Assembly (NCBI GenBank): GCA_900544335.1
Contig: UQUS01000003.1
Span: 6,927-70,926, forward strand
Length of the DNA stretch: 64,000 nt
Source: an uncultured Sutterella sp.
GTDB taxonomy: Bacteria; Pseudomonadota; Gammaproteobacteria; Burkholderiales; Burkholderiaceae_F
Direction of reading: 5' to 3'
A program made the position numbers and the translations under genes. The notes beneath the pieces are model-generated. The model searched no databases. It was not told the origin of the DNA and saw only the letters and a list, made by a program, of their open reading frames with translations. Of the stretch, positions 34,335-43,835 are shown in pieces (the stretch's first letter is position 1; the number at the start of each line of letters is the position of its first letter).

Positions 34335-35720
34335 ATGCACGAGCCAACGAATCAACACTGGACATTAAGCGACCTATGTGAGGCTCTTACGGGCAACCTT
34401 GTCGCCCTTAAGGGGAGCACGCGTCAAACGTTTTCTTCGATTACAACCGACAGTCGCACGGTTGCGAAAGGTGAGGTTTTCGTCGCACTCGTCGGTGAGA
34501 AATTCGATGGGCACGACTATGCGCTTGCCGCTGAAAAAGCCGGGGCCGGCGCTCTGGTTTTAAACCGCTCCGTGGGAGCTGCGTGTCCGGAACTGATTGT
34601 GAACGATACGGCCGAGGCGTACGGGAGCCTGGCACGATTCTGGAGGCGACGTCTATCGCTCCCCTTGATTGCCGTTGTCGGCTCAAACGGCAAAACCACG
34701 ACAACGCAGATGACGGGGGCGATTCTTTCTTCCTACGCAGGCGAAGAGGCGTTTTGCACTCGCGGGAACCTAAATAACAACGTCGGCGTGCCGCGCATGC
34801 TCTTGGAATTAACCGAGAAAACCCGCATTGCCGTCATCGAGGCGGGCATGAATCACGCAGGCGAGATGGCGCAACTTGCCAGTTGGATTGCTCCGACGGT
34901 TGTCGTCATCACGAATGCGCAGCGCGAACACCAAGCCTATATTGACGGCGTTGAGGGATCGGCTCGGGAAAATGCGATGGCGCTTGTGGCGCTTCCGGAA
35001 ACCGGGTGTGCGGTTTTACCGATTACCGATTCCTGTTATCGGATTTGGGCCGATTTTGCCCGGGCGCGCGGATGCCGTGTACTGACGTATTCGGCCGGAG
35101 TGAGTGCAGCCGATGTTCAAGCCGTGCGCGAAGGGGGTGACCTGGTGCTCACAACGCCCCTAGGCGTGACGCGCTTTCATTTTTCTATGGCAGGCGAACA
35201 CGCCGTGCACGATGCCGCCGCTGCCGCCGCAGCCTCCCTTGCGGCCGGCGTTCCGCTTGAGGACATTGCGTGCGGTCTTGCTTCTTTTACACCCCTTGCC
35301 GGGCGCGGAAAGATTTACCGTTTTGAGAGCGGTGCCCTTTTAATCGATGAGTCCTATAACGCCAATCCCGACAGTATGCGCTCGGCCATCGATGTGCTCG
35401 CTACAATGCCCTCTCCGCGCATTTTGGTCGCAGGAGAAATGGGTGAACTCGGAAAAAGAAGTCAAGATTTTCACGAGGAAGTGTTGTGCTACGCCAAAGA
35501 TAAGGGCATCGATGCGCTTTATTTGACCGGAAAGGCCATGAAAGACGCCCTCGGGGCGGCCGGCGCCGCAGCGCACTTTTATTTAAAGCGCGAGGACTTA
35601 ACGCGTGCGGTGCAAGAGGCCATCAAAACCCCGTGCACGGTTCTTGTGAAAGCGAGTCACTACGTGGGATTAGATGCAGTTGTCCGAGCCGTGACAACCG
35701 ACCCGAAGAAAGGAAATTAA
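34335..35720 (+). CDS. murF: UDP-MurNAc-tripeptide:D-Ala-D-Ala ligase
   Basis: Last cytoplasmic Mur ligase, adding D-Ala-D-Ala. 461 residues with the N-terminal substrate domain (ITTDSRTVAKGEVFVAL), ATP loop VVGSNGKTTTTQM, the NLNNNVGVPRMLLEL block and LLIDESYNANPDSMRSAI in the C-terminal domain. It starts 7 bp after murE. Confidence 0.96.
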   Translation: MHEPTNQHWTLSDLCEALTGNLVALKGSTRQTFSSITTDSRTVAKGEVFVALVGEKFDGHDYALAAEKAGAGALVLNRSVGAACPELIVNDTAEAYGSLARFWRRRLSLPLIAVVGSNGKTTTTQMTGAILSSYAGEEAFCTRGNLNNNVGVPRMLLELTEKTRIAVIEAGMNHAGEMAQLASWIAPTVVVITNAQREHQAYIDGVEGSARENAMALVALPETGCAVLPITDSCYRIWADFARARGCRVLTYSAGVSAADVQAVREGGDLVLTTPLGVTRFHFSMAGEHAVHDAAAAAAASLAAGVPLEDIACGLASFTPLAGRGKIYRFESGALLIDESYNANPDSMRSAIDVLATMPSPRILVAGEMGELGKRSQDFHEEVLCYAKDKGIDALYLTGKAMKDALGAAGAAAHFYLKREDLTRAVQEAIKTPCTVLVKASHYVGLDAVVRAVTTDPKKGN

Positions 35721-35724
35721 ACGA

Positions 35725-36879
35725 ATGCTTTTAAGTGTGTTTCAATGGCTTTCCGAGTCTGTGAGAGCCTTCGGTGTTTTTAATTATTTGAGTTTGCGCG
35801 CCCTGATGGCGGCCTTAACGGCGATGGCCATCGGATTCGGGGCGGCTCCCTGGGTGATTCGGCGCTTGCATGCCATGCGAATCGGGCAGGCCGTGCGCTC
35901 GTGCGGCCCCAAAACGCATTTAGCCAAAGACGGAACGCCGACGATGGGGGGTGTGCTGATTCTCGTGAGTATCGGGATTTCAACACTCCTATGGATGGAT
36001 CTATCGAATCGCTTTGTGTGGATTGTGCTCTTTGTGACGCTTTGTTATGGCCTGATCGGGTGGTTTGATGATTACCGCAAGGTGGTCCACCATGACCCCA
36101 ACGGCATGAGCGCCAAAGAAAAGTTCGCTTGGCAAAGCTTGGTGGGATTTTCGGCTGCCGTGTATCTGGCTTTTGCCGTCTCGATGCCGAGTAACGCCGA
36201 TATCTGGAGTGCTCTTGCGCAGTGGGTTCAGGGGGGCTTTTCCATGAACGAGCTTTCGAAGCTTGACTTTATGGTGCCCTTTTTCAAAGAGGTCGCGATT
36301 CCCTTCGGAATTTGGGGATTTATCATCCTCACGTATTTTGTCATTGTCGGAACGTCGAACGCCGTGAATCTGACGGACGGGCTGGACGGTCTGGCGATTT
36401 TGCCCTGTGTGATGGTCGGCTCGGCGTTGGGAATCTTTGCCTATGTGGTCGGGCGTCCGGACTTTTCGGGGTACCTCTTTTTCCCGTACATCCCGGGTGC
36501 CGGGGAGCTTGTGGTGGTCTGTGCGGCCCTGGCCGGTGCGGGTCTTGCGTTTTTATGGTTTAACACGTACCCGGCCGAAGTCTTTATGGGAGACGTGGGA
36601 GCCCTCGCGTTAGGCGGGTGCCTCGGGACCGTTGCCGTCATTACGCGTCAGGAAATCGTTTTAGCGGTCATGGGCGGCATTTTCGTTGTCGAGACGCTTT
36701 CGGTGATTATTCAAACGACGTATTTCCGCTTTTCTCACGGAAAACGCGTCTTCCTCATGGCCCCGATTCACCATCACTTTGAACTTAAGGGCTGGAAGGA
36801 AACGCAAGTTGTCGTGCGCTTTTGGATTATCACGTTTATTTTGGTTTTGATCGGGCTTTCGACATTAAAGATTCGGTAA
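35725..36879 (+). CDS. mraY: Phospho-MurNAc-pentapeptide transferase
   Basis: Integral membrane enzyme that moves phospho-MurNAc-pentapeptide onto undecaprenyl phosphate to form lipid I. 384 residues with about ten transmembrane segments. Conserved catalytic blocks: GWFDDYRKVVHHDPNGMSAKEKF, SNAVNLTDGLDGLAI, NTYPAEVFMGDVGALALGG and LMAPIHHHFELKGWKE. It starts 4 bp after murF. Confidence 0.97.
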   Translation: MLLSVFQWLSESVRAFGVFNYLSLRALMAALTAMAIGFGAAPWVIRRLHAMRIGQAVRSCGPKTHLAKDGTPTMGGVLILVSIGISTLLWMDLSNRFVWIVLFVTLCYGLIGWFDDYRKVVHHDPNGMSAKEKFAWQSLVGFSAAVYLAFAVSMPSNADIWSALAQWVQGGFSMNELSKLDFMVPFFKEVAIPFGIWGFIILTYFVIVGTSNAVNLTDGLDGLAILPCVMVGSALGIFAYVVGRPDFSGYLFFPYIPGAGELVVVCAALAGAGLAFLWFNTYPAEVFMGDVGALALGGCLGTVAVITRQEIVLAVMGGIFVVETLSVIIQTTYFRFSHGKRVFLMAPIHHHFELKGWKETQVVVRFWIITFILVLIGLSTLKIR

Positions 36880-36890
36880 AGGCAAAGAGT

Positions 36891-38366
36891 ATGAGCAAGG
36901 CTTTGGTTTTAGGATGCGGAGCATCGGGGATTGCTTCCGTGCGGTTTTTAAAGCGGCGCGGCTGGACTGTGGCGCTGGCCGATACGCGGGAAAGCCCGTC
37001 TTCTTTGGCAGAATTTAAACAGGAATTTCCCGATGTGCCGTTTACGGGCGGCTCTTTACCCCTTGAACTTCTTGACGGGTGCGATGCCCTGGTTTTAAGT
37101 CCGGGCCTTTCGCCCGAGCATTCGGCAGCCTCGTCCCTTGTGGCTAAAGCCCGCGCCTCGGGTATGAACGTGCTCGGAGAAATCGAACTTTTTGCACGCG
37201 AGCTTGCGCACCTTAATAAAACGCAGGGGTACCGGCCGAAGGTTGTGGCCGTAACGGGCACTAACGGCAAGACGACGACAACAAGGCTTACGGGCTTGAT
37301 GGTTCGCCAAGCCAATCGCACGGTTTGCACGGCAGGAAACATCGGACCGAATGCGGTCTGCGAACTTGACCGTTTGCTTGAAGAGGGCAAACTGCCGGAT
37401 TTTTGGGTCCTGGAGTTATCGAGTTTTCAACTCGCGACGACAACTAGTCTTGATTGTGATGCGGCAGCGTTTTTAAATCTCACGCAAGATCACGTGGATT
37501 GGCACGGTTCGATGGCCGAATACGAAGCGGCCAAACGGCGCATTTTTTCTGAAAAGACCGTGCGCGTTTTAAATCGCGATGATGCAGCGAGTATGCGTGC
37601 AGCAACCGAAGGTGCCGACATTCGCACGTTCGGCGTGTCCGACCCGGTTGCCCCCGGTCAATACGGCCTTACACAGGACTCAGGGCTAACCTGGCTTTCG
37701 GAAATTCCCTATGTCAAAGAGACGGCAAATCGCCGCCGCAGCCTTCTTTTGTCACCTGAGCCCGAGCAAAAGCGCCTTTTAATGCCGACCTCATCGCTTA
37801 AGATTCGCGGCCAGCACAACGCGATGAATGCTCTTGCGGCCATCGCGTTAACGGAAGCCGTGGGAATTCCGCTTTCGGCGGCCCTTGAGACCCTCACGAC
37901 GTTTGCCGGCGAACCCCACCGCGTGGAGTTTGTCTTAAAGACGGCCTCGGGTGTGGAATTTATCGATGACTCCAAGGGCACGAACGTCGGCGCGACCTGT
38001 GCGGCCTTAGAGGGGCTCGGCGCCGCGGGCCAAAAGTGTTCGCTTATTTTAGGGGGCGACTCCAAGGGACAGGACTTTTCCGATATTGCCAAGTCCGTGG
38101 CCGATCACGCGCGCTTTGTGGTGTTAATCGGGCGCGATGCCGACCGGATTGCGCCGGCGTTAGAGGGCCTCAACGTCCCGGTTGCCAGTGCCGGTTTTGA
38201 TTTTGAAAAAGCCGTTGATATGGCCTATGCCGCTGCGCGCGAGGGGGACGCGGTCCTTTTAAGCCCTGCGTGCGCGAGCTGGGATATGTTTAAAAATTAC
38301 GCGGAGCGCTCCGCGCGTTTTATTGCGCGTGCTAAGGAGATTGCCGCCCGAGAACAGGCAGACTAA
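36891..38366 (+). CDS. murD: UDP-MurNAc-L-Ala:D-Glu ligase
   Basis: Adds D-glutamate. 491 residues with N-terminal Rossmann fold (LVLGCGASGIASVRFL), ATP loop AVTGTNGKTTTTRLTG, ELSSFQL, NLTQDHVDWHGSM, and FIDDSKGTNVGATCAAL in the C-terminal domain. Start at ATG 36891; the frame is open upstream into mraY but only from a different reading of mraY sequence. Starts 11 bp after mraY and is followed by ftsW after 2 bp. Confidence 0.95.
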   Translation: MSKALVLGCGASGIASVRFLKRRGWTVALADTRESPSSLAEFKQEFPDVPFTGGSLPLELLDGCDALVLSPGLSPEHSAASSLVAKARASGMNVLGEIELFARELAHLNKTQGYRPKVVAVTGTNGKTTTTRLTGLMVRQANRTVCTAGNIGPNAVCELDRLLEEGKLPDFWVLELSSFQLATTTSLDCDAAAFLNLTQDHVDWHGSMAEYEAAKRRIFSEKTVRVLNRDDAASMRAATEGADIRTFGVSDPVAPGQYGLTQDSGLTWLSEIPYVKETANRRRSLLLSPEPEQKRLLMPTSSLKIRGQHNAMNALAAIALTEAVGIPLSAALETLTTFAGEPHRVEFVLKTASGVEFIDDSKGTNVGATCAALEGLGAAGQKCSLILGGDSKGQDFSDIAKSVADHARFVVLIGRDADRIAPALEGLNVPVASAGFDFEKAVDMAYAAAREGDAVLLSPACASWDMFKNYAERSARFIARAKEIAAREQAD

Positions 38367-38368
38367 CC

Positions 38369-39589
38369 GTGTTCGGCCTTAAGAAAGACACCGCCAACAA
38401 ATCCCTGATTTGGACCGGGGCTCAGACGCGCCTTTTGGGCGGAAAAAGCTCACGCCGCGTCCGACCCGACGGTATGGATTTGGGAATTCTGTGCGTCACG
38501 GCCTTTCTTTTGTGCTTAGGCGTGCTGATGGTGTACTCGGCGACGATTTCCTTTTCCGATAGTCCCAAGTATCACACCGCTCCGTACCACTTTCTCATTC
38601 GCCAAATCATTAACATCGTCATCGGTTTAATCGCCGGCTTTGCCGTCTACCGTACGCCGATGCGGGTTTGGATGCGCATTGCCCCGTATTTAGCCGGCGT
38701 TGCCATTTTTCTTTTAATCATCGTGCTGATTCCGGGAATCGGGCGCTCCGTGAACGGAGCGAGGCGTTGGATTGCCCTCGGACCGATGAATTTTCAGGTA
38801 ACCGAGTTTGTTAAATTCGCCGTCTTGATCGGAGCGGCGGCCTTTACCGTCAAGCGCCAAGAGTACATGCATTCGGTGACTAAGGGTTTGGCACCGATGT
38901 TCATCATCATCGCCGTGATTTCAGGTCTTATCGGTGTGCAACCGGACCTAGGGGCGACGGCCGTGATTATTGCCATTGCCATGGGCGTGCTCTTTTTAGG
39001 GGGCTTGGACGGAAAGATTTTTACCGCCGTTCTCATTTTGGCCATCGCCATCGGGTTTTCGATGATTTACCTTTCGCCCTGGCGCTTAGAGCGCATGATT
39101 TCGTACTGGGACGTCTGGGGTAATGCCTATGGTAAGGGCTATCAATTAAGCCATTCACTCATTGCGTTCGGACGAGGCGAATGGTTTGGGGTCGGACTCG
39201 GCGCGTCGATTGAAAAACTTCACTATTTACCCGAATCGCACACGGACTTTATTATGGCCGTCATCGGGGAAGAACTCGGCTTTGTCGGCGTCGTGGTCGT
39301 TGTCGTTGCGTTTTACTTTTTCGTGCGTCGGGCCTTTGCCATCGGTCGTCAGTCCATTAAGTTAGATCGGGTCTTCCCGGGGCTTGTGGCCGAAGGGGTC
39401 GGTATCTGGATCGGCTTTCAGGCCATTATTAACCTCGGGGTGGCGACCGGCATGTTCCCGACCAAGGGGCTGACGCTCCCCTTTGTCAGTTACGGCGGTT
39501 CTTCTCTAATCGCTACAATAGCCGCCGTTGCACTTTTGTTACGCGTGGACCGAGAGAATCGCATTTTGATGCGCGGCGGGAGAGTTTAA
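38369..39589 (+). CDS. ftsW: Septal peptidoglycan polymerase FtsW
   Basis: SEDS-family glycosyltransferase that polymerises lipid II at the septum with FtsI. 406 residues and about ten membrane helices. The signatures GRSVNGARRWIALGPMNFQVTE, QPDLGATAV, SHSLIAFGRGEWFGVGLG and FPTKGLTLPFVSYGGSSL are present. GTG start 2 bp after murD. The first 45 residues are polar and cytoplasmic. Confidence 0.95.
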   Translation: MFGLKKDTANKSLIWTGAQTRLLGGKSSRRVRPDGMDLGILCVTAFLLCLGVLMVYSATISFSDSPKYHTAPYHFLIRQIINIVIGLIAGFAVYRTPMRVWMRIAPYLAGVAIFLLIIVLIPGIGRSVNGARRWIALGPMNFQVTEFVKFAVLIGAAAFTVKRQEYMHSVTKGLAPMFIIIAVISGLIGVQPDLGATAVIIAIAMGVLFLGGLDGKIFTAVLILAIAIGFSMIYLSPWRLERMISYWDVWGNAYGKGYQLSHSLIAFGRGEWFGVGLGASIEKLHYLPESHTDFIMAVIGEELGFVGVVVVVVAFYFFVRRAFAIGRQSIKLDRVFPGLVAEGVGIWIGFQAIINLGVATGMFPTKGLTLPFVSYGGSSLIATIAAVALLLRVDRENRILMRGGRV

Positions 39590-39590
39590 A

Positions 39591-40688
39591 TTGTCAGGCA
39601 AACACTTACTGATTGCAGCAGCGGGCACAGGCGGGCACGTGATGCCGGGTCTGGCCGTTGCACGCGAAATGAAAAAACGCGGGTGGCGTGTGACGTGGAT
39701 CGGCACGCAAAAGGGCATGGAAGGCCCTCTTGTAGCCAAAGACGGCATTGACTTTATCGGTCTTAATTTTCAGGGCGTGCGCGGGCACGGTCTTGGCGGG
39801 CTCATCACAGGCGGCATCAAGCTTTTGTTCTCGGGGTATCGTTGTCGCTCCATCGTCCGTAAATTAAAGCCCGATGTGTTTTTTACAACGGGCGGCTACA
39901 TTGCCGTTCCCGTCAACGAAGGGGCTAAGGTCAATCACATTAAGCCCGTTCTCATGAATTGCGATGCCGATGTCCTCTTGTCGACCAAAATGATTTTAAA
40001 AGACGCCTGGGGCGTGGCCTGCGGATTTGCCGGAAGTGCCCGGTCGCTCGCGGGTGTCCGCGGAAAGATTACCGGTAACCCTGTGCGAGCTGATATTGAA
40101 GCGATTGAAGCGCCCGAGGTTCGGTTGCAAGGGCGAGAGGGTCCTTTCAAACTCCTTGTTTTCGGAGGCAGTCTCGGTGCTCAGGTTTTAAATGAAACGG
40201 TTCCGAAGGCCTTGTCGTTTTTCGATCCCGAAAAGCGCCCGACGGTGGTCCATCAGTGCGGTGCGCGCTGGGTCGATTCGGTTGCGGCGCGCTACAAGGA
40301 ACTCGGAGTCAAGGCTCAGGTTGTGGGCTTTATCGACGATATGGCCTCTGCCTATCGCGATAGCGACCTTGTGATTTGCCGAGCCGGTGCCACCAGCGTC
40401 GCCGAGCTTTGTGCCGCCGGTGCCGCAAGTATCCTCGTGCCTCTTGTGGTCGGCACGACATCGCACCAACTCGGAAACGCGCGCTACATGCAGAAAAACG
40501 GCGCCGCCATCATGGTCGAACAGCCGCAGTTCACGCCCGAACACCTCTTCGGAACGCTCATGACGCTCAAGCGAGAGAAGATTTTGGATATGGCCAGCCA
40601 CGCCCGGCATCTTTGCCGCCCGCATGCCGCTCAGGCCGTTGCCGATATGATCGAACATGTGAGCGACTTAAAAGAGCGCCCCTATTAA
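39591..40688 (+). CDS. murG: Lipid II synthase (GlcNAc transferase)
   Basis: Peripheral membrane GT28 glycosyltransferase converting lipid I to lipid II. 365 residues with the N-terminal glycine loop AAAGTGGHVMPGLAVA, TTGGYIAVPV, the second-domain GGSLGAQVLNETVPKA and RAGATSVAELCAAG at the UDP-GlcNAc site. The start is an uncommon TTG 1 bp after the ftsW stop with GGGAGAG upstream; no better ATG is available. The rare start could lower MurG expression within the operon. Confidence 0.95.
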   Translation: MSGKHLLIAAAGTGGHVMPGLAVAREMKKRGWRVTWIGTQKGMEGPLVAKDGIDFIGLNFQGVRGHGLGGLITGGIKLLFSGYRCRSIVRKLKPDVFFTTGGYIAVPVNEGAKVNHIKPVLMNCDADVLLSTKMILKDAWGVACGFAGSARSLAGVRGKITGNPVRADIEAIEAPEVRLQGREGPFKLLVFGGSLGAQVLNETVPKALSFFDPEKRPTVVHQCGARWVDSVAARYKELGVKAQVVGFIDDMASAYRDSDLVICRAGATSVAELCAAGAASILVPLVVGTTSHQLGNARYMQKNGAAIMVEQPQFTPEHLFGTLMTLKREKILDMASHARHLCRPHAAQAVADMIEHVSDLKERPY

Positions 40689-40712
40689 CGGAACGATGGA
40701 TTTGGTTTTTCT

Positions 40713-42116
40713 ATGAAGTTTGTTGTCAAGCATTTGCATTTTGTCGGAATCGGCGGCTCGGGAATGTGCGGGATTGCCGAGGTGCTTCTTAATTTGGGCT
40801 ACGTGGTGAGCGGGTCGGATATTGCCCGTAGCTCGGTTACCGATCACTTAACGGCGCTCGGGGCTAAGGTCTATATCGGACATAAACCCGAAAACATCGA
40901 AGGAGCCGATGCCGTGGTCGTCAGCTCTGCCATTAAGCCTGATAATCCGGAAGTGGTTGCCGCCAAGGCGTGCAAACTTCCCGTGGTGCCGCGTGCCGTC
41001 ATGCTTGCCGAGCTGATGCGTCTTCGTCGCGGCATTGCGATTGCCGGAGCCCACGGCAAAACGACGACAACATCACTTACGGCCACGCTTCTTGCGGCCG
41101 GGGGCTTAGACCCGACGTATGTCATCGGCGGGCGCTTAAATAGTTCGGGCGTTAATGCTCGGCTCGGAGCCGGGGAGTTTCTCGTGGCCGAAGCCGATGA
41201 GTCCGATGCGTCGTTTTTAAACTTAACGCCCGTTTTGTCGGTTGTGACCAATATCGACCACGATCACATGGATACGTACGGTCATGACTTTAATAAACTT
41301 AAGGATGCGTTCGTCGAGTTTCTCTCGCGTCTACCGTTTTACGGTGTGGCCGTGCTGTGTGTGGACGATGAGAACGTGCGCTCGATTATCCCGCGTGTGA
41401 CGCGGCGCGTTATCGGATACGGCCTTACGGAAGCGGCCGAAGTGCGCGCCATCGATATTCGAAGCGAAGGAACGCGCACAGCCTATACGATTTTGCGTCC
41501 CGGGCACGCCCCGCTTCCGGTGGTGTTGAATCTTCCGGGCCTACACAATGTCACCAATTCTCTTGCCGCCGTTGCCGTTGCAACGCTTGTCGGGGTGGAT
41601 GACAAGGCGATTGTCAAGGGCTTATCTGAATTTACCGGCGTCGGTCGTCGCTTTGCGCAGTACGGGCAATTGCCCATCCGCAACGCCGAGGGGCAAGCGA
41701 CGGGCTCTTTTACCCTCGTTGACGACTACGGCCACCATCCTCACGAAATCGAAGCGACGATTGCCGCCGTGCACACGGCCTGGCCCGAAAAACGCCTCTT
41801 GGTTGTGTTCCAGCCGCATCGCTACACCCGCACGCGCGATTGCTTTGAAGACTTTGTCAATTTGTTGTGCCAAGCCGATGCCGTTGTTTTAGCTGATGTG
41901 TATCCGGCAGGCGAGGCGCCTCTTGTCGGCGCCGACGGGCGCGCCTTGGCGCATGCCGTGCGGCTTCGCGGACAAAATAATCTGATTTTCTGCCCGCATA
42001 TTGAAGATGTTCCCGCGGCCGTTCATAAGATGGTTCGAGACGGCGATGTGGTGTTAACCATCGGAGCGGGATCGGTCGGTCGTGTTCCGGCGATGCTCGT
42101 TAAGGAGTCCAAATGA
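40713..42116 (+). CDS. murC: UDP-MurNAc:L-alanine ligase
   Basis: Adds the first amino acid of the stem peptide. 467 residues; HFVGIGGSGMCGIAEVL, ATP loop AIAGAHGKTTTTSL, EADESDASFLNL, NIDHDHMDTYGHD and DDYGHHPHEIEATI are diagnostic of MurC. It starts 24 bp after murG, the largest gap since ftsW. The stop overlaps ddl (ATGA). Confidence 0.97.
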   Translation: MKFVVKHLHFVGIGGSGMCGIAEVLLNLGYVVSGSDIARSSVTDHLTALGAKVYIGHKPENIEGADAVVVSSAIKPDNPEVVAAKACKLPVVPRAVMLAELMRLRRGIAIAGAHGKTTTTSLTATLLAAGGLDPTYVIGGRLNSSGVNARLGAGEFLVAEADESDASFLNLTPVLSVVTNIDHDHMDTYGHDFNKLKDAFVEFLSRLPFYGVAVLCVDDENVRSIIPRVTRRVIGYGLTEAAEVRAIDIRSEGTRTAYTILRPGHAPLPVVLNLPGLHNVTNSLAAVAVATLVGVDDKAIVKGLSEFTGVGRRFAQYGQLPIRNAEGQATGSFTLVDDYGHHPHEIEATIAAVHTAWPEKRLLVVFQPHRYTRTRDCFEDFVNLLCQADAVVLADVYPAGEAPLVGADGRALAHAVRLRGQNNLIFCPHIEDVPAAVHKMVRDGDVVLTIGAGSVGRVPAMLVKESK

Positions 42117-43081
42117 CGGATAACAAAACAAAATACGGTCGCGTGGCCGTTTTAATGGGGGGCGTCAGTTCCGAGCGTGAGATTTCCATCATGAGCGGCT
42201 CGGGCGTTCTAAAAGCGTTGCTCTCGCGCGGCGTGGACGCTGTGGCCGTTGACCCGGCTGAAGGTCTCGGACGCCTTGTCACGGAAAAGTTCGATCGCGC
42301 TTACATTGCGCTTCACGGTCGGTTCGGTGAAGACGGAACGATTCAGGGTGTTTTGGAATACTTACAGATTCCGTATACGGGAGCCGGTGTCCAAGCCAGT
42401 GCCGTAGCCATCGACAAAGCCTCGACACGGGCGCTTTGGGCTACTGCCGGTCTTCCGGTGGCGCGCGGCATGGTTGTCACAAGCGCATCAAAAGCCGCTG
42501 ACGTTTTAAAGACCCTCGGGGGCGACATTGTTGTCAAGCCCTCGCGCGAAGGGTCCTCAATCGGTGTCGTGCGCCTACAGAACGCCGGGCTTGAAGAGAT
42601 CCGTCAGGCGCTTGAAGAAGCACTTCAATTTGACACGGACGTCCTTGTGGAAGAGCGGATTTACGGCTCGGAGCTAACGGTGTCGATTTTGGACGGCAAA
42701 GCCCTACCGATTATCGATATTCAGGCGCCCGAAGGCGACTACGATTACAAAAATAAGTACTGGGGTGATGCCGTGCGCTACGTGTGCCCGGCCGAGCTTG
42801 CGCCCGAGGTGGCAGGCCGGGTTGCCGCAGCTTCGGAAAAAGCCTTTGCCGTGCTCGGTGCACGCGGCTGGGGGCGCATTGACGTGATGATGCGCGAGGA
42901 TGGGTCGTTTGTGCTCCTGGAATTGAATACAAGCCCGGGCATGACGCCGCATTCACTCGTTCCGATGGCCGCTCGTGCCGTCGGGTTAAGTTACGAAGAT
43001 CTGGTGCTGCGCGTTCTCGATGCGGCCGCACTGGACCGAGAAAACGTAGTTTTGAAATCGGCGAAATCGTGTGAAGATTAA
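42113..43081 (+). CDS. ddl: D-alanine-D-alanine ligase
   Basis: ATP-grasp enzyme making the D-Ala-D-Ala used by MurF. 322 residues with LMGGVSSEREISIMSG, ALHGRFGEDGTIQGVLEY, VVKPSREGSSIGV and the C-terminal LELNTSPGMTPHSLVPMAA. The start overlaps the murC stop, and its 3' end overlaps the ftsQ start by 11 bp. Confidence 0.96.
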   Translation: MTDNKTKYGRVAVLMGGVSSEREISIMSGSGVLKALLSRGVDAVAVDPAEGLGRLVTEKFDRAYIALHGRFGEDGTIQGVLEYLQIPYTGAGVQASAVAIDKASTRALWATAGLPVARGMVVTSASKAADVLKTLGGDIVVKPSREGSSIGVVRLQNAGLEEIRQALEEALQFDTDVLVEERIYGSELTVSILDGKALPIIDIQAPEGDYDYKNKYWGDAVRYVCPAELAPEVAGRVAAASEKAFAVLGARGWGRIDVMMREDGSFVLLELNTSPGMTPHSLVPMAARAVGLSYEDLVLRVLDAAALDRENVVLKSAKSCED

Positions 43082-43835
43082 TCGACGCCTTCTTGCAATC
43101 GGTCTCGGGAGCCTCGCAGTTTTGGCGGGGGTGCTCTTTTTGATTGTTAGCATCAGCCGCACGACGCTCGAGATTCGCGAGCTTGTTGTCACAGGAGAGT
43201 CCGATGCGCGGGCTGTGGCCGATGTGCGTCGCGCCGTTCAGGCCGAATTAACAGGAGGGTTTTTCTCACAGGACTTGGACGTCATTAAGCAGGCCGTCGA
43301 ACGCCTGACGTGGGTTAAGTCCGCAACGGTTGCGCGTGTTTGGCCCGATTCGATCAGTGTGACGGTCACGCGGTTAGACCCTGTGGCGCGTTGGGAAGAC
43401 GGGAGACTGGTTTCCCGGGAAGGCATCGTGTTTATGCCGCTAGTTGAGGAGGCTGGCAAAACGGCGATGCTCCCGCTTATTTTGGCCGATACTGTCGAGT
43501 ATGCTCCGGAAGCGATTCGGTTTTTAAAGCGTTTTGAAGACATTGCCGCCAAGGCACGAGCCCGCGTTCAGTCCGTTGCCGTTTCTTATCGAGGCAGTTG
43601 GACTGTCACTCTGGTGATGCTGCGTGGCACGGCACTGCGTATTGAACTCGGGCGAGCCGTGAGTTCCGAAACGGTTTTCGAGCGCTTGCAATTGGTTTTG
43701 GATTACTACAAACAGGTCTGCGAGACACTGCGCGGATGCCCGTCATTTATCGATGCGCGTTACGAGCATGCCTTTGCAGCGCGCTGGCCGAATTCGCAGT
43801 TTGAAAGTAACGAGAATTCTTTAGGGGGCCGCTAG
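43071..43835 (+). CDS. ftsQ: Cell division protein FtsQ
   Basis: Bitopic divisome scaffold. 254 residues: short basic cytoplasmic segment, transmembrane helix at about 8-28 (LAIGLGSLAVLAGVLFLIVS), POTRA domain (LEIRELVVTGESDARAVADVRRAVQ) and beta domain (WPDSISVTVTRLDPVARWEDG). GTG start inside the ddl 3' end. ftsA starts directly after the stop. Confidence 0.92.
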   Translation: MKINRRLLAIGLGSLAVLAGVLFLIVSISRTTLEIRELVVTGESDARAVADVRRAVQAELTGGFFSQDLDVIKQAVERLTWVKSATVARVWPDSISVTVTRLDPVARWEDGRLVSREGIVFMPLVEEAGKTAMLPLILADTVEYAPEAIRFLKRFEDIAAKARARVQSVAVSYRGSWTVTLVMLRGTALRIELGRAVSSETVFERLQLVLDYYKQVCETLRGCPSFIDARYEHAFAARWPNSQFESNENSLGGR